In this document: one piece after another, positions 1 through 8,149 of the stretch
How the letters are laid out: every line of letters starts with the position of its first letter
Numbering within the stretch: position 1 is the first letter of the stretch
Origin: Cognatundibacterium rivi
Lineage (GTDB): Bacteria; Pseudomonadota; Gammaproteobacteria; Burkholderiales; Burkholderiaceae_D
NCBI RefSeq assembly: GCF_018139565.1
Contig: NZ_JAGSPK010000001.1
Location: 372,001-436,000 of the forward strand
Length of the DNA: 64,000 nt
Direction: 5' to 3'
Made by a program: the position numbers and the translations under genes
The notes under the pieces: model-generated
Databases searched by the model: none
The model's input: the letters and a program-made list of their open reading frames with translations, nothing else
What the model was told of the DNA's origin: nothing

Positions 1-254
1 AGCATGACATGAGTTCGGTGCTGTTTTACAAGTGGCAAATTAAGTATGCCGGCATCAACGCCCGACGATACCGCGCTGGTGTCACGGCTCGCAACCACCG
101 TAACGACAATGGGAAGCAAATCGATCACGATGGAGGCTATCGCTATCCCGCCAAGCTGTACTGCCCGTGCCAGTAGCGCAATATAAATGATATTGCCTGT
201 CAGGCCGATCCACACTAAGCCATAAGCAATGTAACGGCCTGAAGATAAGGTCAT
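1..254 (-). pseudogene. DMT/EamA-type transporter fragment
   Basis: Reading the minus strand from an ATG at 254 gives an open frame to the window edge. Its first ~60 residues contain two hydrophobic helices with the pattern of an EamA/DMT permease (LTGNIIYIALLARAVQLGG, then a helix ending IVVTVVASRDT). The normal first helices of the family are missing and an in-frame stop lies upstream, so the 5' end is lost. From about position 60 downward the sequence no longer looks like a permease, because the other strand there reads as a transposase. I infer a transporter gene cut by an IS element and decaying. The far end is outside the window. Confidence 0.5.
9..60 (+). mobile_element. IS3-family OrfA remnant
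   Basis: Plus-strand translation gives MSSVLFYKWQIKYAGINA, which matches the helix-turn-helix end of IS3-family OrfA proteins (usual form ...SEVTFYKWKAKYGGM...). The similarity stops near position 60, where the opposite strand becomes a transporter fragment. Only the edge of the element is in view. Its inverted repeat and OrfB, if present, are outside or lost. Confidence 0.5.
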
Positions 255-307
255 TCAGATTGATGGCAAACAGCCTTTGGCATTCCTTTTCTTTTTATAA
301 TCTGCGG

Positions 308-934
308 TTAATTGGTTTGCAAGACCGCAAGTGTCGCGATAACGGCGGCATGCGCGCTCTGCACGCCTGCTTCCTTGATCTGTGGGCTTTTTGACATACC
401 TTCTGCACGAATGAAGTGAACGTTGCGAATTCCCAGAAAACCGAAGAAGGTCTTGAGATAGCTTTCCTGGTGGTCCATGTGGACGAGTCCACCTTCCGCA
501 TAAAAACCGCCGCGTGCGGACGCGATCAATATCTGCTTACCGCTGACTAGTCCGACTGGTCCGGCCTCGGTGTATTTGAAGGTCCGCCCGGCTTGCGCAA
601 GTCTGTCCAGCCAGGCTTTTAATTGGCTAGGCACGGAAAAGTTATACATCGGGGCACCGATGACAATGACATCGTGAGCGAGAAATTCACTGACTAATGC
701 GGCGGAAAGTTGATGTTCTTGCCGTGTCTTCTCATCAAATGCATCGAAGCCAGTCGGTCTGAAACCTGCTGCGACAGCGCCGGTCAGGTGGCTGATTTCA
801 TGCTTGACCAAGTCACGGTAAGTCACGTTGGCATCAGGATGAGCGGCTTTCAGTTGTTTGACGATGGCAGCTGATAATTCACGGGTGACGGAGTTGCTTT
901 CCAGAATACTGGAATCAATGTGCAGAATGTTCAT
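308..934 (-). CDS. azoR: FMN-dependent NADH-azoreductase
   Basis: A 208-aa flavodoxin-like quinone/azo reductase that uses NADH and FMN to reduce azo bonds and quinones in the cytoplasm. Visible signs are the N-terminal MNILHIDSSI phosphate-binding strand-loop, the APMYNFSVPSQLKAWLD motif near residues 94-108, and SARGGFY near residue 140, all typical of AzoR; the length is usual. An AAAGAGA sequence lies just before the ATG. It follows the alpha/beta hydrolase gene by 36 bp on the same strand, so both are probably one transcript, opposite the GlxA-type regulator at 1897. Confidence 0.9.
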   Translation of the reverse strand: MNILHIDSSILESNSVTRELSAAIVKQLKAAHPDANVTYRDLVKHEISHLTGAVAAGFRPTGFDAFDEKTRQEHQLSAALVSEFLAHDVIVIGAPMYNFSVPSQLKAWLDRLAQAGRTFKYTEAGPVGLVSGKQILIASARGGFYAEGGLVHMDHQESYLKTFFGFLGIRNVHFIRAEGMSKSPQIKEAGVQSAHAAVIATLAVLQTN

Positions 935-970
935 GTTTATCTCTTTGTCAGTGGGGGGCGGGGTTGGGTT

Positions 971-1780
971 TTAATGTGTCGCAGATTTTGCCGCTTCTCG
1001 TGCGGCACGGTCTATCCACGCTGATACGGCAAGCGGGCGTGAAATCATCGAAAGGTGGCTAGCGGGAACACTTTGTACGCGCGCTCCTATCTGTTGCGCC
1101 ATGGTTTTTTGCGCGGCAAGCGGTAGCGCCTGATCGCGAATGGTCAACAAATACCAACTAGGCTTGGTGCGCCAGGCTGCTTGGGTGACAGGTTCCGCAA
1201 AACTATGTGCGGCCACGGGTTGTTGTACCGCGTAGAGCAGACGTACACGGTTGAGCGGTAAATCATCCGCCATGATTTTCTTAAATTGCTTGGGGTGATC
1301 AAGCCAGATCAGGCCCGCTTCGTCTGGTGTCAACCCCGTCATTTGAACGTTCAGTCTTTGCAGCAACTCAGTCACAGATTCACCACTATCAGGCGTGAGA
1401 GCCGAGATATAGGCCAGGCCTGCGACATTTGGCGCGTTACCGGCCTGGCTAATTACCGCACCTCCCCATGAATGACCAACTAGCAATACCTTGCCGGCTT
1501 GGCGGCGCAAGACTTTTTCAGTCTGGGTGACATCATCTGCCAGCGAGGTCAGATGATTCTGAACGGCGGTGACGTGATAACCCATCGTTTGTAGTCGGGA
1601 AATAACAGGTGCCCAGCTGGAACCATCCGTAAATGCACCGTGTACGAGCACAATGTGCTGGATTCTGTCTTCGGCAGCAGCGGTAACTGGCAGGTGTCCC
1701 AGCGTCAAGGCCAGACTCAGCGCAATCGCGAGTTTGCCGAACATAGGGGTGGTGAATGGCATTTTAGGTAAAATTTTCAT
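971..1780 (-). CDS. exported alpha/beta hydrolase (EstC-like)
   Basis: A 269-aa alpha/beta-fold hydrolase. Residues 1-36 form a signal peptide ending TAAAED. The oxyanion-side HG motif is in IVLVHGAFTDGSSW, the nucleophile Ser in VGHSWGG (near residue 104) and the catalytic His in PASHLSM near the C-terminus. This is the pattern of small esterases annotated as EstC or salicylate-esterase-like; the substrate cannot be told. There is no strong ribosome site at the 1780 start, and in-frame ATGs at 1762 and 1744 would also keep most of the signal peptide. It is the first gene of a likely two-gene operon with azoR. Confidence 0.8.
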   Translation of the reverse strand: MKILPKMPFTTPMFGKLAIALSLALTLGHLPVTAAAEDRIQHIVLVHGAFTDGSSWAPVISRLQTMGYHVTAVQNHLTSLADDVTQTEKVLRRQAGKVLLVGHSWGGAVISQAGNAPNVAGLAYISALTPDSGESVTELLQRLNVQMTGLTPDEAGLIWLDHPKQFKKIMADDLPLNRVRLLYAVQQPVAAHSFAEPVTQAAWRTKPSWYLLTIRDQALPLAAQKTMAQQIGARVQSVPASHLSMISRPLAVSAWIDRAAREAAKSATH

Positions 1781-1896
1781 ATCTGAAACGTCTGCAAAAT
1801 TAATGCTTCCCAGTCTAGAGGGAGTGTTTGCTTTGCGTCAGATGGCAAATCGGTCATACTTCATGCAAAGTTCGCCAACTATTTCCGAGGCTATGC

Positions 1897-2910
1897 ATGC
1901 GTATCGCGATTGTTGCAGTGGAGGGCAGCCTGCTATCAGCTATCGCGGGTTTGTCCGATTTGTTCTGGATTACTAATCAGGCTCTGCGGACACCGCCCGA
2001 GGGTATGGCGAAGGAACTGTCGATTCCGCCTGGGCTGGCATTCGAAACCCGCATCGTCAGTGCAAATGGTGAGCCTATATGTGATCCTCAGGGGCGTCTG
2101 ATTCCGGTTGATGATAGCTTTACCATGACGGATGTATACGATGCTGTTCTGGTTACAGGGATGGCGCTGGATGCGAACGGATTACCACCGATGTCGGAAT
2201 CTGTCCGGCAGGCTGCGAACTGGATTCAGCATAACTATCAGCAAGGTTCCTGGGTTGGTGCTGCATGCGCGGGCACTTTTGTTCTGGGGGAGGCGAGTCT
2301 GCTGGATGGTCGTCGTTGCACGACAACGTGGTGGTTGCATCATGCTTTCAAACGGCGGTTTCCCAAAGCACATGTAGCATGGGGCGCTGCGATTGAAGAA
2401 CAAGATCGTATTGTGACGACAGGAGGACCACTATCTTGGATTGATTTGGCTTTGCACATGATTCGCAGATTGGCTGGCCCCGACGTTGCCAAACTTGCTG
2501 CTGATATCTCGGTGGCCGATAGTCAGTCGTTACCACAAATGCTTTATGCCCCTCGGGGTTTCGTCAACACCACAGACCCTTTATTGCTGCAAGCCGAGCA
2601 AATCATTCGCCATGATGAGCCGGGTATGACTGCCGAACGGTTAGCAAAGGCGTTGAATCTGAGTGAAAGAACCTTGCATCGTCGCTTACGGAATCTGGTC
2701 AATGAGTCACCAAAAGCATTCATCACCCGCGTCAGAATCGAAACTGCCTGCATGCTTCTGGATACTCCGGGTGCAAGCATTAAGCAAGTCGCCACTCAAT
2801 GTGGCTATAACGACGATACAGCATTTCGCCGTGCATTCGCTCAGTTAGTCGGGATGTCGCCGGTCGATTACAAGCGTTGGTCAAACAACCGCAATTCGCG
2901 CCCATTTTGA
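1897..2910 (+). CDS. GlxA-family transcriptional regulator (DJ-1/PfpI + AraC)
   Basis: A 337-aa regulator. Residues 1-190 form a DJ-1/PfpI (class I amidotransferase-like) domain with the nucleophile-elbow stretch GAACAGTFVLGEA. The C-terminal ~100 residues are an AraC-type double helix-turn-helix (AERLAKALNLSERTLHRRL, then IKQVATQCGYNDDTAFRRAF). I chose the ATG at 1897 because a CGAGG ribosome site sits 6 bp before it and the family begins MRIAIVAVEG; an upstream ATG at 1828 adds only unlikely residues. It is divergent from the hydrolase/azoR pair, which is its most likely target. The ligand is unknown. Confidence 0.85.
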   Translation: MRIAIVAVEGSLLSAIAGLSDLFWITNQALRTPPEGMAKELSIPPGLAFETRIVSANGEPICDPQGRLIPVDDSFTMTDVYDAVLVTGMALDANGLPPMSESVRQAANWIQHNYQQGSWVGAACAGTFVLGEASLLDGRRCTTTWWLHHAFKRRFPKAHVAWGAAIEEQDRIVTTGGPLSWIDLALHMIRRLAGPDVAKLAADISVADSQSLPQMLYAPRGFVNTTDPLLLQAEQIIRHDEPGMTAERLAKALNLSERTLHRRLRNLVNESPKAFITRVRIETACMLLDTPGASIKQVATQCGYNDDTAFRRAFAQLVGMSPVDYKRWSNNRNSRPF

Positions 2911-2965
2911 GACGGCGTGAAGTACGGAACAGTCCGCGTCACGCGATAGCGTCTTCTGCTTCAAC

Positions 2966-3511
2966 TTACCCCTGATCGTAACTAATCACCACTAACGCTG
3001 ATGCTTGTTGCTTACTGGCAGATCGTAAGCAATGCGGCAACAGGGCATTGAAATAAATCGCATCGCCTTTCTTAAGTTGCTCGCTATGGTCGGGGAATTG
3101 AATTTCTATGCTCCCCGTTAATACGTATAAGAATTCTTCTCCCGCGTGCCCGCCAGCATGCGGGCCGTCTGATAGCTCACTGGGTGGATACACAATAAAA
3201 GGTTGCATGCGTTTGTTGTTGATTTCTGCCGCCAGGGCTTCCATGCTGCTGCCCTCACCAGTTGCTCTGACGATGCGTAGGCGCTCGTTGTGTCGCACCA
3301 CGGAAAGCATTTCGCTACTGCTTGTCGGGCTGAATAACTGGCCGACATCAACTTTGAGTGCCGCTGAAATTTTTATAGCGGCGGCAATCGAAGGTACACA
3401 TATTCCACGTTCGACCTTTGATAAATAACTCTTGGTCAGTCCGCTGGCATCTGCCATATCTTGCAGGCTCATGCCCATTTGCTGGCGCAGCATTTTAATT
3501 TTTTGCGACAT
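2966..3511 (-). CDS. XRE-family regulator with cupin sensor domain
   Basis: 181 aa. Residues 1-60 are a Cro/C1-type helix-turn-helix (LRQQMGMSLQDMADASGLTKSYLSKVERG). Residues 105-175 form a cupin barrel (HAGEEFLYVLTGSIEIQFPD, then KGDAIYFNALLPHCLRS). The same architecture occurs in PuuR and related small-molecule-sensing repressors. It is divergent from the glutamine amidotransferase/MOSC pair and a perfect spaced palindrome lies between them, so autoregulation and control of that pair are likely. The amidotransferase neighbour hints at amine or gamma-glutamyl metabolism, but the ligand is inference only. Confidence 0.85.
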   Translation of the reverse strand: MSQKIKMLRQQMGMSLQDMADASGLTKSYLSKVERGICVPSIAAAIKISAALKVDVGQLFSPTSSSEMLSVVRHNERLRIVRATGEGSSMEALAAEINNKRMQPFIVYPPSELSDGPHAGGHAGEEFLYVLTGSIEIQFPDHSEQLKKGDAIYFNALLPHCLRSASKQQASALVVISYDQG

Positions 3512-3601
3512 TTTTGTTTTCCGTTTCTTATTTTTTGCCTGACCTGATGAATCTTACTGAAATTCCAGGACTGGAAAATTAAATGACAATTAGTGTAGTA
3601 T

Positions 3602-3618
3602 ATGACACGATGTGTCAT
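3602..3618. promoter_or_regulatory. candidate operator for the XRE-cupin regulator
   Basis: A perfect inverted repeat, ATGACAC-gat-GTGTCAT, lies in the divergent intergenic region, 91 bp from the regulator start and 46 bp before the amidotransferase start. A weaker half-match (ATGACA...TAGTGTA) lies just upstream at about 3582-3597. Position and symmetry fit a dimeric repressor site. Confidence 0.5.
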
Positions 3619-3663
3619 TTTAATTTGTGAAATTTATTCTATTTTGCTAGTTGGGGGTTGAAG

Positions 3664-4368
3664 ATGAAAACGGCGTTAATCATCCATCATGTCGCATTTG
3701 AAGATGCGGGTAGCTTTCATATTTTTCTGAAGGAGCTGAATTTTTCTATCAAGGAGGTCAACGCCTGCAACCATAACTGGGCTGGACTCAACCCACTTGA
3801 TGCCGATGTTTGTATCGTGCTGGGCGGGCCTATCGGTGCCTATGAAGATCACCATTTCTCATTTTTGCTGCAAGAAGTACATTTTTTGCAGCAGCGCCTG
3901 CATGCAGACTTGCCGACACTGGGGATATGCCTCGGCGCACAATTGATGGCGCGGGCATTGGGTGCAAGTGTGTATCCGGCTAAAACTAAAGAGCTAGGCT
4001 GGTATCCGCTAAAGATCACTCAGGAAGGGAGGCATACGCCGGTGCGATATTTTGATGAAAGAGATTGCACGATGTTCCACTGGCATGGCGACACCTTCGA
4101 TTTACCGTATGGTGCGCAACTGCTGGCGTCAAGTGATGCCTGCCAAAATCAGGTGTACCAATGGGGAAAACACGCGCTGGCGTTTCAATGTCACCCAGAA
4201 GTCACTGCGTCCGGCCTGGAAGGCTGGTATGTCGGGCATGCCTATGAAATGCAGCATGAAAAATACTCGCCGCCGCTGATGCGTCAACAGGCAGGTACCT
4301 ATGGCACAAAACTGGCACAACAGGCGCGTTTGTTTTTTGCTGAATGGCTTAACGTGTGTGGACTATGA
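3664..4368 (+). CDS. class I glutamine amidotransferase (GMP synthase-like)
   Basis: 234 aa. A GATase1 domain with the Cys nucleophile in GICLGAQLMARALGA (near residue 88), an oxyanion-hole GGPIGAYE stretch upstream, and the His-Glu pair in FQCHPEV near residue 177. No synthase domain is attached, so it belongs to the stand-alone amidotransferase-like hydrolases often annotated as GMP synthase-like; some relatives hydrolyse gamma-glutamyl amides. The ATG at 3664 has a GGGGG ribosome site; a TTG two codons earlier is less likely. Its stop overlaps the start of the MOSC gene (ATGA), so the two are translationally coupled. Confidence 0.8.
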   Translation: MKTALIIHHVAFEDAGSFHIFLKELNFSIKEVNACNHNWAGLNPLDADVCIVLGGPIGAYEDHHFSFLLQEVHFLQQRLHADLPTLGICLGAQLMARALGASVYPAKTKELGWYPLKITQEGRHTPVRYFDERDCTMFHWHGDTFDLPYGAQLLASSDACQNQVYQWGKHALAFQCHPEVTASGLEGWYVGHAYEMQHEKYSPPLMRQQAGTYGTKLAQQARLFFAEWLNVCGL

Positions 4369-5072
4369 AGCAAATTAACCAAAGCATCATTGATGCAATC
4401 TTTGTCGGCCAGGCGCGTGCTTTCGGGCCCAATGGTGAAGTCAGCGCCATACAAAAACAGCAGGTCTGGGATGCGGTATCAGTCACTGTATCTGGCCTGC
4501 TGGGAGACGAACAGGGAGACAAGGTATATCACGGCGGCCCGGATAAGGCTGTGCACCACTATCCGTCTGAACATTATGCTATCTGGTGCGCACAATTCGG
4601 GGGCGATGCAGTGTCAGGCTTTCGGCCCGGCGGTTTTGGTGAAAATATTTCTACCTCAGGCTGGACTGAGCATACGGTTTGTATCGGCGATGTCTTTATC
4701 CTGGGCACTGCAATACTGCAAGTGACGCAAGCGCGTCAGCCTTGCTGGAAACTGAATCTCCGCTTTGAAAACAGTCATATGGCCAGCATCGTGCAAAACA
4801 GTTTGCGTACAGGTTGGTATTACCGTGTTCTGCAAGCAGGTTCCGTTGCGCCGGGCGACAGCTTGCGTCTGCTTGAACGTAGGCAACCGGATTGGTCGCT
4901 GGCACGTTTGCTACACTATCTGTACGTCGACACGATGAATGTACCGGCAATGCAAGCTATGAGTGAACTTCAGGAGCTGACGCCCTCGTGGCGAAAAATC
5001 GCGCAAGACAGATTAAGCAAAGGCAGTGTTGAAGATTGGCAGCGCCGCTTGCAAACACCTGCGATCGTGTGA
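4365..5072 (+). CDS. MOSC domain protein, YiiM-like
   Basis: 235 aa. The MOSC core includes GDKVYHGGPDKAVHHYPSEH near residues 50-65 and FGENISTSG, then the Cys-containing RQPCWKLNLRF near residue 130. The C-terminal ~50 residues are the helical 3-alpha region found in E. coli YiiM, which takes part in reduction of N-hydroxylated bases with molybdenum cofactor. It starts inside the stop codon of the amidotransferase gene. The substrate here is not known. Confidence 0.82.
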   Translation: MKQINQSIIDAIFVGQARAFGPNGEVSAIQKQQVWDAVSVTVSGLLGDEQGDKVYHGGPDKAVHHYPSEHYAIWCAQFGGDAVSGFRPGGFGENISTSGWTEHTVCIGDVFILGTAILQVTQARQPCWKLNLRFENSHMASIVQNSLRTGWYYRVLQAGSVAPGDSLRLLERRQPDWSLARLLHYLYVDTMNVPAMQAMSELQELTPSWRKIAQDRLSKGSVEDWQRRLQTPAIV

Positions 5073-5196
5073 TGTATCAATCACGACTGGCGGACTTCAT
5101 CACAAACAATTGTCTACGCTCAGATTTTTGAGGGCGCATATTTTTGCGAATAGTTGAATGTCCGGGCAATATATTTGTGTCTTCCCTTAGCCGGAT

Positions 5197-5964
5197 TCAG
5201 ATCACTGCTATTTCTTCGGGACGCAGCGTCAAAACCTGTACCCCGTTACGTGTTACAGCTACCGTATGTTCGAACTGCGCGGATAATTTTCCATCAGTCG
5301 TAACGACCGTCCAGCCATCTTCTTCCGTCTCAACGGTATGACGCCCTTGGTTAATCATTGGTTCTATGGTGAACACCATTCCTTCCTGCATTGTCATTCC
5401 GGTATGAGGCCTTCCCCAATGCAGCACTTGAGGTGGCTCGTGCATTTCACGACCGATCCCGTGACCGCAATACTCTCTGACCACTGAATAGCCATTTTGC
5501 CGGGCGTAACGCTCGATAGCATGACCGATATCACCGAGCCGGGCGCCTGGACGGACAACGTTGATTCCCTTCCACATGGCTTCGTAGCAGACCTTGACCA
5601 GCCGTCTGCCAGCATTCGATACATCGCCGACGAGATAGGTTTTGCTGGAATCAGCAATAAAGTTGTTTTTCTCTAATGTGATATCGAAATTGACGATATC
5701 TCCGTTCAGCAAGATATCCGAGGTTGAAGGAACACCGTGGCAAACGACGTTGTTGCGGGAGGAATTCAGCGCGTAAGCGTAGTCGTATTGACCTTTGCTC
5801 GCCGGACGTGCCTTAAGTACATTCACGATATAGCTATCGACCAAGTCATTTACCTGCATGGTCGACATGCCGATCAGGCTCAATTTATTCAGATAGCTAA
5901 ATACCTGCGCGAGCAGTCTGCCCGACTCCGCCATTAAGGCGATTTCTTCCGGCCGCTTGGTCAT
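5197..5964 (-). CDS. map: type I methionine aminopeptidase (copy 1)
   Basis: 255 aa. Removes the initiator Met from nascent proteins. The five metal ligands of the pita-bread fold are visible: Asp in NFDITLE, Asp in ADSSKTY, His in GHGIGREMH, Glu in FTIEPMIN and Glu in QFEHTVAV. A CAGGAGC ribosome site precedes the ATG at 5964. It stands alone, transcribed towards the MOSC gene. A second, differently built copy is at 55585; this one lacks the N-terminal SH3-binding extension and is probably an accessory paralogue rather than the housekeeping enzyme. Confidence 0.9.
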   Translation of the reverse strand: MTKRPEEIALMAESGRLLAQVFSYLNKLSLIGMSTMQVNDLVDSYIVNVLKARPASKGQYDYAYALNSSRNNVVCHGVPSTSDILLNGDIVNFDITLEKNNFIADSSKTYLVGDVSNAGRRLVKVCYEAMWKGINVVRPGARLGDIGHAIERYARQNGYSVVREYCGHGIGREMHEPPQVLHWGRPHTGMTMQEGMVFTIEPMINQGRHTVETEEDGWTVVTTDGKLSAQFEHTVAVTRNGVQVLTLRPEEIAVI

Positions 5965-6343
5965 GTGGATGCTCCTGCCATAGTTGCTCCGGCGTGAGCA
6001 TTCCTGTGCACCCGGGTAAAAATTTCAGTGAAAGTCTGTGATGGCGTGATATCACTCAAACTACCAATTTTCATTCCAGCAGATTTTTTATTCATGGTGG
6101 TGATCATCATCGTGTTGGCTGTGTATATCTGCGTGTGCAGATTATCGGAGGTATTAAAAATGTTTAAAATGAAAATATACGTTATATATATTTATTGTAT
6201 ATATTTCGTATATTTTGAGCAAGTGGCATTTTTTCTCTGATAGCCTGATGTGGTACCGTTGCGATTACTCAAAGCGACCGGCAACTTACCTGACTTGTTG
6301 GTTAAGAGCAGGGTGCTACTACTAAATTTGGGATGGAAAATTT
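5965..6343. other. AT-rich intergenic region
   Basis: 379 bp between divergent genes. The stretch 6150-6240 is almost pure A/T with runs of TATATAT. It may hold the promoter of the 6344 gene. The 70-codon open frame here (6028-6240) reads as low-complexity Ile/Tyr/Val and has no ribosome site, so I do not call it a gene. Confidence 0.5.
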
Positions 6344-6868
6344 ATGCAAATCGTCAGTGGTGATGAAATCAGTGTCGCGTTGAATCAGGAAAAAATGCAT
6401 GTCGTGATCGATATCAGTTCAGATGCAGACGAAAAAAATATACGACTCATACGTTTGTTGCCCGCAGAAGCACGTCAACTGGCCGCACACTTAGTGACAA
6501 TGGCAGATCAATGTGAATCGCAATCACCGGTACCTGTTCAGCCTAACGTTTCCGCCAATGTGAAGCACGCCGGACAGCTGGCGCCGCAAACGGCAGCGGA
6601 CTACTTCAATGGCGTAGCCAATCTGGCGCTGGCCAGTCAAACTATCTTGCTGAAGAAAATGACAGAAAGGTTGGAGAGGGGAGAGTTGGATAAGGGAGAC
6701 GAAGACGCGCTGCGCCAGCAGATGACCGATCTGATCAATGAGGCTGCGGCGGTTGCAGGTAACGCGACGGCAGAAACGGAAACTGCTCTTTCAGCGATGA
6801 ATAAGACAGACCATAGCCTGAAAAAAATCAGATGTTGCTCGATCAGATCGATGCGAAGAGGTGACTGA
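6344..6868 (+). CDS. hypothetical protein
   Basis: 174 aa, not recognised. Residues 1-65 look like a small folded beta-rich unit (MQIVSGDEISVALNQE ... VVIDISSDADE) followed by LLPAEARQLAAHLVTMADQ. Residues 85-150 are Ala-rich and predicted helical. There is no signal peptide or membrane segment. The C-terminal end (KKIRCCSIRSMRRGD) looks unlike the rest and could reflect a frameshift or read-through past the original stop. It ends 9 bp from the convergent dctA gene. No function is suggested by the context. Confidence 0.55.
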   Translation: MQIVSGDEISVALNQEKMHVVIDISSDADEKNIRLIRLLPAEARQLAAHLVTMADQCESQSPVPVQPNVSANVKHAGQLAPQTAADYFNGVANLALASQTILLKKMTERLERGELDKGDEDALRQQMTDLINEAAAVAGNATAETETALSAMNKTDHSLKKIRCCSIRSMRRGD

Positions 6869-6877
6869 TAGCCGGCC

Positions 6878-8149
6878 TCATATTGACTTTGATGTTTCAA
6901 GCTGATATCTAAGTATCGTTCTGTCACAGGCGCCTTCCCAGAGCGCAACAACGATACACACCACGACATTGCTGATCGTGCTGGTGACGGCGCGGGCTTC
7001 CGACATGAATCTGTCGATGCCAAGCAATAAAACAGCGCCAGCCAAAGGCAGATCCGGAATGATCGTAAGTGTCGCCAACAGTGTGACGAAGCCGCTGCCA
7101 CTGACACCAGCGGCGCCTTTTGACGTCAGCAACATAGTGGCGATCAGACTCAGGATCTGACCGTTGCTGAGTTGTATGTCGCAGGCCTGGGCAATAAACA
7201 ATGAGGCGAGTGTCAGATAAATGGCGGTGCCGTCCAGGTTAAACGAATACGCCATCGGTAACACCAGTCCGGCGACATCTTTTTTGCAGCCGAGTATTTG
7301 CAATTTTTTCATGAGTGGCGGCAGCACCGGCTCTGATGAGGATGTGCCCAATACGACGAGCAACTCTTCACGGATGTAACTCATCAGCTTCCACAAACTG
7401 AAACCATGCAGTTTCGCCAGACTTCCAAGAATGACAATGACAAATACCGCGCAAGCGATGTAGAAATTCAGAATCAGATAACCAAACGCAGCTACAGACT
7501 GTATGCCAAAACGCCCTACCGTATAGGCGATAGAGGCGAACGCCGCTAATGGCGCCAGTTTCATGACGTAATCAAAAACGTTAAAACACAGGCGGCTCAA
7601 CTCATCAATTGTTGTCAGCATACGATCACCGGGGCGTCGGCTACGGGCGATCGCAAAGCCGCTTAGTACCGCAAGCAACAAGACTGGTAAGACCTCGGCC
7701 TGAGTAAAAGCACCGACATAGGAATGCGGGATGATGTGGAGGATGAAATCGGCGAAGCCCTGATATTCGGCATGACCTAACATCGGCGACAGAGTATTTT
7801 TGTCGATGGCGGTCGGGTGAAAATGCCAGCCAGCACCCGGATGCATGAGGGATGCTGCCAGCCATCCGGTTAACAATGCCAGTAAAGTCAGCAAATAAAA
7901 AATCAGCATCGCTTTGATAAGCGTGCTGGTGACTCCGCGGCGCTCATTCAGGCTAGCGATGCCGCCAGCGATCGTAAAGAACACGAGCGGTGCCAGCATC
8001 ATTTTGACCAGTTTGATGAATGCGTCTCCGACAGGCTTTAATTCGGTTCCCAGTGCTGGCCAGAAATGACCAAACCCTATGCCTAAAAACACGGCAAGCA
8101 AAACTTGCAGATACAAACGTTTGGTCAGAAATGAAAAGGGCAAGGTCAT
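6878..8149 (-). CDS. dctA: C4-dicarboxylate:cation symporter, DctA-like
   Basis: 423 aa inner-membrane carrier of the DAACS family with about eight hydrophobic segments. The family motifs are present: the serine-rich re-entrant loop (VLGTSSSEPVLPPLM), SFNLDGTAIYLTLA, and SKGAAGVSGSGFVTLLATL near residue 340. It imports succinate, fumarate, malate or similar acids with protons or sodium. It begins inside the stop codon of the upstream LysR gene (4-bp overlap), so regulator and carrier are co-translated. Confidence 0.88.
   Translation of the reverse strand: MTLPFSFLTKRLYLQVLLAVFLGIGFGHFWPALGTELKPVGDAFIKLVKMMLAPLVFFTIAGGIASLNERRGVTSTLIKAMLIFYLLTLLALLTGWLAASLMHPGAGWHFHPTAIDKNTLSPMLGHAEYQGFADFILHIIPHSYVGAFTQAEVLPVLLLAVLSGFAIARSRRPGDRMLTTIDELSRLCFNVFDYVMKLAPLAAFASIAYTVGRFGIQSVAAFGYLILNFYIACAVFVIVILGSLAKLHGFSLWKLMSYIREELLVVLGTSSSEPVLPPLMKKLQILGCKKDVAGLVLPMAYSFNLDGTAIYLTLASLFIAQACDIQLSNGQILSLIATMLLTSKGAAGVSGSGFVTLLATLTIIPDLPLAGAVLLLGIDRFMSEARAVTSTISNVVVCIVVALWEGACDRTILRYQLETSKSI

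Noticed and set aside
6028-6240. 70-codon frame in AT-rich DNA
   Set aside because: Low-complexity Ile/Tyr/Val composition that follows base composition, and no ribosome site.
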